DNA from: Linum tenue
Lineage: Eukaryota; Streptophyta; Magnoliopsida; Malpighiales; Linaceae
NCBI GenBank assembly: GCA_946122785.1
Contig: CAMGYJ010000007.1
Span: 40,325,587-40,389,586, forward strand
Direction of reading: 5' to 3'
Length of the DNA: 64,000 bases
The notes under the pieces: model-generated
Told to the model about the DNA's origin: nothing
What the model saw: only the letters and a program-made list of their open reading frames with translations
Databases searched by the model: none
Part shown: positions 36,640-46,771 of the stretch, piece after piece
How the letters are laid out: each line of letters starts with the position of its first letter
How positions within the stretch are numbered: the stretch's first letter is position 1
Translations under genes and position numbers: made by a program

Positions 36640-37030
36640 GGGGAGTTCTACGGTATCCAGGGTGAAATCGGGGGTACCGCATACCTTGAGTATGAAAACA
36701 CTATCCAGACCTTGAATTGACTGATCTTTCGGACATGATACTATACTCTAACCCTTAAAGATCAAAATCTATGTCTTAATTTTCTAAATCTTATACCCCA
36801 AGATCAATTTAATTAGAAACAATAATCGACAGTTATGATGAGTCCAAATATAGGCAAAAAAATGAAGGCACTATCTTAGGGTTTATAGTTTATGAGTTAG
36901 ATAATTAGGATCTAAGGGGTTCACTCATTAAGGGTTAGGCCCAAAAATCCTGCTAATTCGAGGTCTAGATAGCGTTTTCATACTCAAGGTATGCGGTACC
37001 CCGGATTTCACCCGGGTACCGTAGGAGGCA

Positions 37031-37032
<2 letters not shown>
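36640..37032. repeat. fold-back element family B, complete
   Basis: Termini of about 58 bp are inverted copies: GGTACCGCATACCTTGAG near 36672 and its complement ending near 37003, with GGGTGAAAT blocks outside. No coding capacity. Both sides are (TA)n (36622-36639 and 37033-37079). Confidence 0.8.
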
Positions 37033-37067
<35 letters not shown>

Positions 37068-37079
37068 TATATATATATG
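37033..37079. repeat. (TA)n microsatellite
   Basis: TA repeats broken once by GT, between the family B element and the next family A element. Confidence 0.88.
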
Positions 37080-37083
37080 GGAA

Positions 37084-37412
37084 AGGCTAGCGTACGTTAG
37101 TCTACCGTACGCCCGTTGAGTTTTGCTATTTACACAATGAATTAATCGGAGTTTGGGGCATGATATTATACGCTAACCCCTAATGGGTAAACCCTAGTCC
37201 GCAATTCACTAACCCAAAGCATAATATTCATTTAATCTTGAAATGAAAATCAACGGTTCTGATTTGTCGAAATTATTGTTAATTTTAATTTCAAGATTAA
37301 ACGAATTTCATGATTTGGGTTAGAAAAATAGGGACTGGGGTTTATCCATTAGTGGTTAGGGTATAGTATCATGCCCAAAACTCTGATCAATTCATGATCT
37401 AAATAGCAAAAC
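37084..37412. repeat. fold-back element family A, copy 2, left portion (continues at 48852-48900)
   Basis: It starts AGGCTAGCGTACG and contains both arms of the hairpin around a centre near 37240-37280. It is cut at GCAAAAC (37412) by the Athila element. The missing end, TCAAACGGGCGTACGG through CGTACGCTAGCCT, is at 48852-48900. Confidence 0.82.
37408..37412. repeat. target site duplication AAAAC, left of the Athila element
   Basis: It is repeated at 48847-48851, directly after the other LTR. Confidence 0.9.
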
Positions 37413-38577
37413 TGATCGCCCGTAACTATCACAGGAAAAATAGGCAAGGGTACCTATCGTTCTAATGTAGTATAGCAGGAAGCAAGGTCGTATCCACAGA
37501 GACTTCGTGTACTAGTACTCAGCTTTTACCTATTATCTAGTCAATCGTTTTTAGTTGATTTTCGTTTAGAAATAAAAACACACGCAATAATAAAAACACA
37601 ATAAATTAGTTTTCAAAGTAAACTCAAGTGGAGAAGGCGTTGTCCTGGAAGTGAATCCCCCTAATATGCATTTTACAGACAAGTTGAATTTAACATAGAC
37701 GAGTGTTAATATCTTAGACCGTGAAAATTCCCAATTTAGTGTTAACCCGTTCACACATGTATTAACACCCTTTTGACTTAAGAATCAAGTGAAACCGTGG
37801 CTTACAAAAATCTTAAACCAAAGCAATAACCAGATTTATGAACTTTCGTATTAGGTTTTTAAGCTAATCCAGAGGAACTACGTGACCCCATTGTCGGTGG
37901 CTCCGATCAATTCCTTCTTTTCACGAGGGATCTAACATGCAAAATTACCTCGTAGTCTCATTTACATGTATCAGATAAAATATACAATAGAGCGTACTAT
38001 TGATACTTGCACATGATAAGTCGAGAAAAGATCGTAAGAACGAGAACAACACGTCTATATCAAAGATACCACTCAATCAAAGTAAAACATATTAGGGTTC
38101 ATCAAATCCGGAACAACTAGAAGATTAGCCGGACATGATGAGATTTAGAAAGATGAAGGTTGAGAACATAACCATGATGATGACAACGACAAAGACGGAG
38201 GGGTCGAGAATACGGTATGTATATTGAGTTAATAGACTACACCTAGCAAACATCTGACGGGGGAATAATCGTTGGGCGAAGACGGTGGAAACCGACCAAT
38301 CTACCACCACAAATGATTATCAAAACCCCACAGAACAGAAGCTTACTTCGGTAATCTCAATAACGCAATATACCACGGTATTCCCAAATACGAACATGAG
38401 AACCACGATGGATGAAATAAGAGATATGACTAACGAAATGAAAAGAAGTAACAAGAGTTTGGAATGAAAAGTGGACAGAGTTTTGGCTAACTTCAAATAC
38501 AAGAAAGGAAGAGCAAAGTGAAGAAAAATGGTAGGCTCTCTAGTGTGTGTCCTCTCCCTCTATTTATAGTACAAAAT

Positions 38578-39070
38578 GAGCTACTTGCTTGAGCTACTTG
38601 CTTGTAATAAATGGACCAGCTGCTTGCTTGTCCCTCGCTTTGATAATGGCCAGCTGCTTGCTTTCAATGGCCAGCTGCTTGCTTTCATTCATGGACGAGG
38701 CAGCTGCTTGCTTTCAAATAATGGACGAGGCAGCTTTCAGGTATGGACGAGCTTAATGGACGTGCTTGCTTCATTTAATTCTCCAGCTTGCTTCATTATT
38801 TGGACGAGCTTGGACGAGCTTAATGGACGTGTTTGCTTCATTATTTGGACGAGCTTGCTTGTCCATTTAATTCTCCAGCTTGCTTCATTTTGCACCAGCT
38901 ACTAGCTTCAGCTACGAAGGCAAGGGAGGAGGAGCTGCTTGCTTAGGACGATGCAGCTCTTGCTTCCCGAATAATGGACCTGCTAGATTCTATTTTTGGG
39001 ACCAACTTCCTTCTTCATTTGACACCAACCATCCTCCTGCTTGCTTTTTTATTTGGACCAGCTTGCTTCA
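38578..39070. repeat. degenerate short tandem repeats in the Athila 3' LTR
   Basis: Many imperfect copies of GAGCTTGCTTCATTATTTGG and CAGCTGCTTGCTTTCA, roughly 20-40 bp apart. The same field is present at 47938-48430 in the other LTR. It creates false open frames with repeating WTSL peptides. Confidence 0.75.
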
Positions 39071-39230
39071 GCTACTAGCTTCACACGAGAATCCCAAAAT
39101 GAACCAGCTTTTCCTTATGTTTAGCAATAGGCAGTTTGCGGTTTGACTCTGCATTGTTAATTAGCTCTCTTTCCGTGATTCATCACCATAATACACGATG
39201 GGTCTCGTATATTGATAACAAAAGGGGACG

Positions 39231-39286
39231 CGGCCGGAGTGGTACGGCTCTTTGCCCTCGCCCGGGACGTCGCGGGCTCGAGTTCC
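39231..39286 (+). repeat. tRNA-like A-box/B-box pair in the Athila 3' LTR
   Basis: CGGCCGGAGTGGTA (39231-39244) resembles a Pol III A box, and GGCTCGAGTTCC (39275-39286) resembles a B box at tRNA-like spacing. It does not read as a complete tRNA. It may be a SINE or tRNA remnant captured by the LTR. The other copy (48591-48646) has a C-to-T change in the B box. Confidence 0.4.
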
Positions 39287-39486
39287 ACCGATGCCAGATT
39301 TCGAACCCTAACCATCTTTTTGTGGAAATGACACATTATTCCGTTCTTATTGGATAGAATACCCTGAAACATGACTCAAACACAAAACCAAACATAAAAT
39401 CGGGAAATTGAATGAACTTAATATAATTTATGTTATTTTAGGATGTAAAAGTGTAGGCAAATATATGTATAATTTAGGTGTTATCA

Positions 39487-39501
39487 AATTCCCCCACACT
39501 T
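39487..39501 (-). other. Athila polypurine tract
   Basis: The - strand reads AAGTGTGGGGGAATT directly before the 3' LTR start TGATAACACC. Confidence 0.85.
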
Positions 39502-41300
39502 AATCCTTTGCTTGCCCTCAAGCAAAGCACGAAAAATGTAAGTTCAATCAAAACCAATTTCACAAGAGTTCTAACCGTGAGTTGGGAAAATGTGAATTTC
39601 ATATGATTGCTAAAGATGGTGCAATAGGTAGCGAGTTATGGATGCGTTCAACCACCACAAACAACATTCGATCGTAATACTCCTGTGACATTGGAAACTC
39701 TGTCTTAGATTTATAAGAACATTCTTCTATCTTTATTAGTCATTCGACACAATCAATTGTTCAAGCATAAGGTTCACAAAACACAGCATGAGAGATCGAG
39801 CCAATAGATCTTACTTGGGATTTTAGAACTTGGAAAGTCTCTCTCACTCGACCAGTGGGGTCAGGGTAAATGCATGTAGCATGTATTTATCACTCTTTCC
39901 CTACCATCTCTCTGCCATGAGCTTATTGTTCGAGTCTCCAAAGTTGTGTCACCACTCACCACTGACTTGTCAGATAGGTCTTTGTTCGGGTGTCAAAATG
40001 GGGTTAGGGGTACGGACATGTGGAAGTACTTTTGATCTGGTGGTAAGTTCAAGGTTCCAATTTTTTTTTTTTTTTTCAAAACCATGACTTTTCTGCTTAT
40101 CTTTGTAAGATGAAAATATAGACAAGGGAAAAGATTTTGAGGATTAATAGGAGTTTAAAATGTAGCCAGTGTGGCTTTTGAAGAATGACTCCTATTTATC
40201 ATAAGTGCATGAAAGATGGTGGCCAACTGATCACTTTTTTTTTCTTCTTTTTTTTTTGTTATTTTTTTTCGAGTGGCCAACAATTCCATTTTTGAAAAAT
40301 GCACTAACAGAAATCGTTTCTTCCTATCTCAACTTTTGTATTTAATAAATGAAGCAGAAAGTCATTTGTTTAAACCATTCACACGGAACCTTGAAAAAGG
40401 GTTCAAAATAAATTGAGGCTTGAAGAACAGGGATTGGTTTAAAACTGGTTGTCACCGAACAAAAAGGCTCGTCTCAACGGGGTTTGACTAAGGGATATGA
40501 TGTTCAGGGTAGTCATTTTGGTTGTAGGGGTAGAACCTATTGCCTCCGTCATCCTTGTCAGTGGTGTCACGACTCAAACATGTATAAATCAAGCATATCA
40601 TCATGCACATAGAGGGATCTAACACACAAGAAAGAAACGATCATGCTCAAGTCTCACGTGGTTTACTATATGCTCTGTTTCCCATGCTATGCTTCCCAAA
40701 CATTATGCAACAACAATCAAAGATGATAAATTTCTTTTTCAAGATATCAGATAGTTCTTTCCATCAAAGAATGAGTAGCACGAGAAACATTTGTTTTAAT
40801 CCCTCAGTCGTCATTATAGGTTGACATGCATCCAAATTGCACTATTCTTGTACCAATTTTAGACAAAGATGAGACTCCAAACAAAACACTCTTTTTAGTA
40901 TTTATTTCAATTTTTTTTTTAATTTTATGATTTTTCAAACCCATTTTTTTATGGATGATGAGATTATTGAAAACAATCACAGTGATTCTTTGTCAAAACA
41001 CATGAAAACGAACGAATATACCCCCCACACTTGAATTGGACATTGTCCTCAATGGACGAAAATATAGGGAGTAAGGATTCGAACTGTTACCATTTTCCTT
41101 GTCATGGGATATAGTGGCATGATGTTCGGTGATTGTGGTTCCACTTGGCGAGTTCTTTGGTCGATGTTTCGTGACGGTTTTTATTCTTGAAATTGAAAAA
41201 CTCAAAGAAATGTAAAATAAAAGAAAGGGAAGAAAAATGCAAACCAGCATTGGGTTGCCTCCCAATAGCGCTTCTTTAACGTCGTATTAGCTGGACTGTA
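39502..41300 (-). other. Athila spacer between integrase and 3' LTR
   Basis: About 1.8 kb without a credible frame, with poly-T runs near 40061-40077 and 40229-40270. Some Athila elements carry an env-like ORF here; none is visible. A second polypurine-like tract, AAGTGTGGGGGG on the - strand, lies at 41021-41032. Confidence 0.6.
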
Positions 41301-41310
41301 GTGTACTTTG

Positions 41311-42699
41311 TCAAGGTTTCTGAAGATGAAGTGCCTCGGTATTGGGGTCGAAATTGCCACCGAGGTATGGTTTCAGACGATGACCGTTGACTTTGAAAGT
41401 CCCCCTCTCGGGATGCGAAATTTTAGCAACGCCGTAGGGAAATACTTGTGTGATCACATAAGGACCTGTCCATCTGGACTTGAGCTTCCCAGGAAACAAA
41501 CGAAGACGAGAGTTGTATAGCAAGACTTGATCTCCAACGTGGAAGTTTTTGTCTTGCTTTATCTTGGAATCGTGGAGTCGTTTCGTTCGTTCCTTGTATA
41601 ACTTGGCGTTTTCATAGGCTTGTAGGCGCATTTCGTCAAGCTCATTGATTTGGGCCTGACGATGGTCCTTGGTAGCATCTCCGTCGAGGTTGAGGTATTT
41701 GAGCGCCCAGTAAGCTTTGTGTTCCAACTCGACGGAGAGGTGACAGGCTTTGCCATACACCAACCGATATGGTGAGGTGCCGATTGGTGTTTTGTATGCC
41801 GTACGGTAAGCCCATAGTGCAGTGTCGAGCTTTGTTGACCAGTCCTTTCTTGATTGACTGACTGTTTTCTCCAATATCCTTTTGAGCTCACGGTTGGTGA
41901 CCTCCACCTGACCACTAGTTTGAGGATGGTACACGGTGGAGACCCGGTGAGTTACACCAAATCGTTGGAGAACTTTGTCGAATTGACCTTGGAAATGGGT
42001 TCCTTGGTCGCTGATGATTGCTCGCGGCGATCCAAACCTGGAAAACAGTTTCTGCAAAAACTTTCCAACACTTCGAGAGTCATTAGTTGGCAAGGCTTGT
42101 GCCTCGGCCCACTTGGATACATAATCCACTGCCACGAGTATGTATTTGTTCCCGAAGGAGGTCGGGAAAGGTCCCATGAAGTCAATTCCCCAAATATCAA
42201 ATATTTCACAAACAATGGACATTGTTTGTGGCATTTCATCACGTTGGGAAATATTACCTGATCGTTGACACGCATCACAGGTGCGTACATATGCATCACA
42301 ATCTTTGAAGATTGTTGGCCAATAAAATCCACATTCCAATACCTTTCGCGCTGTGCGGTTGGCTCCGTGGTGTCCTCCGGTCGGACCTTGGTGGCAATGA
42401 GAAATTATGCTCCATGCTTCGGGTTGCGGGATGCATCGGCGGATGATACAATCTGCACAGACTTTAAACATATATGGCTCTTCCCAAAAATAAGATTTAA
42501 GGTCAGAAAAGAATTTCTTCTTTTGTTGGTACGAGAGCCCAGTTGGCAGAGTCTTTCCCACCAAGTAATTGGCAAAATCCGCATACCACGGGGTGTCAAG
42601 TTCAACTCTTCCTACAGTGTAGAGTCGTTCATCCGGAAATGTTTCATCCGAAACATCATCTTTTGGATTTTCCAGTCGGGAAAGGTGATCTGCTGCCAA
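41311..42699 (-). pseudogene. Athila integrase
   Basis: It begins within the RNase H/integrase linker ([11 protein letters not shown]). The zinc-binding H-H-C-C region follows ([16 protein letters not shown] ... [11 protein letters not shown]), then the core with [19 protein letters not shown] and [17 protein letters not shown]. The C-terminal part has [20 protein letters not shown] and RWTGPYVI, ending ALHLQKP. The frame is open, but it is joined to RNase H only through an in-frame TGA at about 42760. Confidence 0.93.
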
Positions 42700-42759
42700 A
42701 TTTTCTGCTCCTTTTTTATCTCGAATTTCGATGTCGAATTCTTGGAGAAGAAGAATCCA

Positions 42760-44058
42760 TCAAATCAGACGAGGTTTAGCATCTGTTTTGTTCATTAAAT
42801 ACTTCAAAGCAGAGTGATCAGTAAAAACAACGCATCGTGATAAAACAAGGTATGATCGGAACTTATCAAATGCAAACACCACAGCTAGTAATTCCTTTTC
42901 AGTTGTTGTGTAATTTTCTTGAGCATCATTTAAGGTTTTACTTGCATAGGAAATTGGTTTGAAATGTTTGTCATACCTTTGGCCGAGGACAGCTCCTACG
43001 GCGTAGTCAGATGCATCACACATGAGTTCGAACGGGAGGCTCCAGTCGGGACCCACCATAATCGGGGCGTGGGTCAGTTTGTGCTTTAGTGTCGCAAATG
43101 CGTCGTTGCATTCCGCCGTAAAGTCAAATGGAGCATCCTTCTCGAGAAGCTTTGTCAATGGTCGAGCAATTTTGGAGAAGTCTTTGATGAAGCGTCGATA
43201 GAAGCCGGCATGCCCCAGAAAACTCCTTATTGCTTTCACATTGACTGGTGGTGGAAGGTTGGAGATGACGTCAATTTTGGCTCGATCAACCTCGATGCCT
43301 TGTGATGAAATTTTGTGTCCAAGGACAATGCCCTCGGTCACCATAAAGTGGCATTTCTCCCAATTGAGAGCGAGATTCGTCTCTTCGCATCGGATTAGAA
43401 CTTTTTCGAGGTTGTGGAGGCATTTGTCGAAGGAATCTCCGAATACTGAGAAGTCATCCATGAAGACTTCCATGATATCTCCCACCAACTCGTCAAAGAT
43501 GGCAATCATAAACCGTTGAAAGGTTGCTGGTGCATTGCACAATCCGAAAGGAATGCGCCGATACGCAAAAGTTCCGTACGGACAAGTGAATGTGGTTTTC
43601 TCTTGATCTTCTGGTGAGATGGGAATCTGAAAGTAGCCAGACATCCCATCGAGGAAGCAATAGTAATTGTGGCCGGCCAATCGCTCGAGCATTTGATCAA
43701 TGAATGGGAGTGGGAAGTGATCTTTTCTGGTGGCATCATTCAGGCGACGATAGTCGATGCAGACTCTCCAACCGGTGACTGTTCTGGTGGGGATGAGCTC
43801 ATTCTTTTCATTGGTGATGACGGTCATCCCGCCTTTTTTCGGGACTACCTGGATAGGGCTCACCCATGAACTGTCGGAGATGGGGTAAATTACTCCAGCG
43901 TCGAGTAACTTGATCACCTCAGCTTTCACTACTTCCTTCATGTTCGGATTGAGTCGACGTTGGGGCTGGACCACCGGCTTATAGTCATCCTCCATCAGAA
44001 TTTTGTGCGTGCAAAATGAGGGATTGATTCCTCGAATGTCGGAGATCTTCCAAGCCAA
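42760..44058 (-). pseudogene. Athila reverse transcriptase and RNase H
   Basis: RT blocks in order: [70 protein letters not shown], the catalytic VFMDDFSVFGDSF and SFLGHAGFYRRFIKDFSKI. RNase H has LMCDASDYAVGAVLGQ and TTTEKELLAVVFAFDKFRSY. Its end, KPRLI, is followed by a TGA where an Arg codon is expected. A one-base insertion near 44062 separates RT from the gag-protease frame. Confidence 0.95.
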
Positions 44059-44065
44059 GGCTCGT

Positions 44066-46015
44066 TCATGACTTTTTCAGTAGTTTGATCAATCTCCCCT
44101 TCTGCTCCTCAGTTAGGGCCGCGTTGATGATGACGGGGAGCTTGGAGTTCTCTCGAAGGAAAGCATACTCGAGGTGGTTTGGTAACTGCTTCAGTTCGAG
44201 AGTCGGTGGTTCTTCGATGGAGGACTTGATTTTCTCCGATTTAGGGAGTTCTACCACCTTCTCCTCCTGCTCCAATTCTTCGGATTCCTCCAATAGAGCA
44301 GCTTGCTCAATTTGGACAGATCCCGTTGTTTCCTGTCCTTGAGTAAGGCAAAGCTGTAAAGCATCTGAATGAAGAATCTCAGAAACAAAGTTAGCAGTCT
44401 CAGCATCAATTATATCTAAACAAAAATTGGCATCATCATTTTCACGAGCATATTTCATGCTTTCTGGAATTTTGAATGTCATTTGTTCTTCCCCGACTCT
44501 CAAAATCAATTTTCCATCATTCACATCAATTAGAGCCTTTGCAGTTGCAAGAAACGGTCTACCAAGAATTAATGACACATCGACATCCTCATCAATATCT
44601 AGGATCACAAAATCGACTGGGAATATGAATGAGCCAATTTTAACAATTAAATCTTCTATGATTCCCCTAGGATGCACTATGGAACGATCAGCCAACTGGA
44701 TGCTCATTCGTGTAGGATTAGGTTCGCCTAGTCCTAAACGTTTAAACATTTTATATGGCATAACATTTATACTTGCTCCAAGGTCAGCTAAAGATTTATC
44801 AATATACACAGAACCAATTAAGCAAGGTATAGTAAAACTCCCTGGGTCTTTTCGTTTCTCCGGAAGCTTGTTTTGGAGGATGGCCGAACATTCCTCATTC
44901 AGCATCACTATTGACAGATCCTCCAATTTTCGCTTGTTGGTGAGGATTTCTTTCAGGAAGCGAGCATACTTTGGCATTTGAAACATGGCCTCCACAAATG
45001 GGATGTTAACATGAATTTGCTTCAGGAGGTCCAGGAATTTGCCGAAGTGTGCGTCAAGGCGATCCTTGTGGATTCGTGATGGGAATGGAATTTTCGGCTT
45101 GTATTCTGGCACCACGAGCTTTTGGGGCTGAGTAGTGTCCGCATCTTTTTCTGGATTTGTATCTTTGTCGGTTTGAGGGGAGTTGCTTGGTTGCAACTTT
45201 TTGCCGCTCCGGAGTGAGATGGCCTTCAAATGTTGCTTCTGCTTCGGATTGATTTCGGTGTCGCTCGGCAGGCTACCTTGATTTCTCTCAGAAAGTAGCT
45301 TGGCTATTTGCCCAACTTGTGTTTCCAAATTATGCACAGAAGCTTGAATATGTCGTTGGCCCGCTTCAAGGTTTTGGAATCGATCCTTGGAGACGGAAAT
45401 GTATTTGTCCAAAGCTTGGAATTTGGAGTCGGAGGTGGAGATGAACTTGCCAATCATATCTTCGAGACTAGATTTCTTTTCTTGTGGTGGCAGTTGTTGA
45501 TGGTGCTGATTGGAATTGCTTGATGATGCTTGATTAAATCCGGGTGGAGCTCGTTGATTCCCTTGGTTGGACCAAGAGAAGTTTGGATGGTTTCGCCATC
45601 CTGGATTGTATGTGCCGCTATATGGATTTCCGCTCCTCTGAGGATTGCTGATATAATCAACATGCTCGGTGGTAGATGTTGAGGAGATCAACTTGCACTC
45701 GGTAGTGTTGTGGTCACCAGCACACCATTCGCACTTGAACACCTTGCCGGATACAGTGAGCTGGTCGAACTTTTTGTTGAGGTTTTCAACTTGTGCGGCC
45801 AAGGCTGTAACTGGGTCGACTTGGTGTAGTCCGACACTTCTGGTTGGCTGTGGTCGGCACTTGTTTCGGGGGGAATACCATTCATAGCTATTCATTGCCA
45901 TGTCTTCGATTAACTGCTCTACTTGGGGAGGTGTTTTGTTGTTGATGGTGCCACCCCCTGCTGCATCAATTGATTGTTTCGTCTCTGGATTTAGCCCATT
46001 GTAGAAAGTTTGCAT
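44066..46015 (-). pseudogene. Athila gag C-terminal half and aspartic protease
   Basis: It continues gag after a frameshift (TFYNGLNPETKQSIDAA, EQLIEDMAMNSYEW) and has one Cys/His cluster (CEWCAGDHNTTEC). A Gln/Ser-rich linker follows, then the protease, where ADLGASINVMPYKMFKRL holds a D-x-G-A active site and LILGRPFLATAKALID the flap-side motif. The frame ends after IKLLKKS by frameshift. Confidence 0.92.
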
Positions 46016-46131
46016 TTGCAGCCAATGGGGAATGCCGTGATGAGGGCATCTCCTGAGGGTGTTCTTGAATCTCTCCCAAGTTTCGTAGAGAGTTTCAGAG
46101 TCTTCTTGGCGGTAGGCGGCGATGTCGTTCC

Positions 46132-46629
46132 TCAGCTTCGCCGTCTTGGTGGGAAATATTTTGCTAAGAATTTTTCAGCTAAGCCGTCCCACGTTGTGAT
46201 GGAATTCCGTGGTTGACTGTCAAGCCACTCCCGTGCTCTGTTGTCGAGAGAGAACGGGAATAGTCGAAGGCGAATAGCATCGACGGATGCACCATTGATT
46301 TTGATGGTGTCACAGAGCTCCAGAAACTTCTTGATATGAGTGTTGGGATCTTCGTCGGGCATCCCATTGAATTGCACCCGATTTTGGATCATTTGTAGCA
46401 TCCCAGTTTTGATTTCGAAGTTGTTGGCTTCGATATTGGGCCTTCGGATGCTTGAGTGAGTTCCGTCCAAGGTAGGACGGGCATAATCAGACATTGTCCG
46501 ATTGTTCACTTCGGAGTGTTCTTCCGCCATTGTGTGTGGCTGCACTTGTTGCTCTCTCCTTCGTTGACGAAGAGTTCTCTCGATCTCAGGATCAAGGTCG
46601 ACTAGTCCACGTGGGTGGTTTCGGGTCAT
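46132..46629 (-). pseudogene. Athila gag N-terminal half
   Basis: The ATG at 46629 starts MTRNHPRGLVDLDPEIERTL. The capsid-like retrotransposon gag domain follows with FEIKTGMLQMIQNRVQFNG, FLELCDTIKINGASVDAIRL and WDGLAEKFLAKYFPP. A one-base loss near 46144 then ends the frame; the continuation (TAKLRNDIAAYRQED) is in another frame up to 46016. Confidence 0.92.
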
Positions 46630-46747
46630 GCACTATTTCATGCACAAAAACAAGAACAACCCGTGAAAGCAACAAGTGTGATATAACAAGTAACAAGAAA
46701 AATAAAGCGACTAAATTAACAGTTCAAAGCTTTTTCTAATAACTTAG

Positions 46748-46765
46748 TCCCCGGCAACGGCGCCA
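46748..46765 (-). other. Athila primer-binding site (tRNA-Asp)
   Basis: The - strand reads TGGCGCCGTTGCCGGGGA six bases after the 5' LTR, complementary to the 3' end of plant tRNA-Asp. This is the usual Athila primer. Confidence 0.9.
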
Positions 46766-46771
46766 AAAACT

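Larger units (their letters stand above)
37413..39486 (-). repeat. Athila 3' LTR
   Basis: 2074 bp, plus strand TGATCGCCCG ... GGTGTTATCA. It contains a TATA box (38561-38569), a degenerate short repeat field (38578-39070) and a tRNA-like stretch (39231-39286). Confidence 0.95.

Noticed and set aside
38576..39146. Open frames with repeating WTSL-type peptides, also at 47936-48506
   Set aside because: They arise from the degenerate CTTGCTT repeats in the Athila LTRs, have no domain, and run opposite to the element's transcription.
39830..40087. ORF in the Athila 3' spacer as an env gene
   Set aside because: Short, on the opposite strand to the element, and with no env features.
46748..46765. 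Perfect tRNA-Asp 3' end sequence
   Set aside because: It is the primer-binding site of the Athila element. No tRNA body precedes it.
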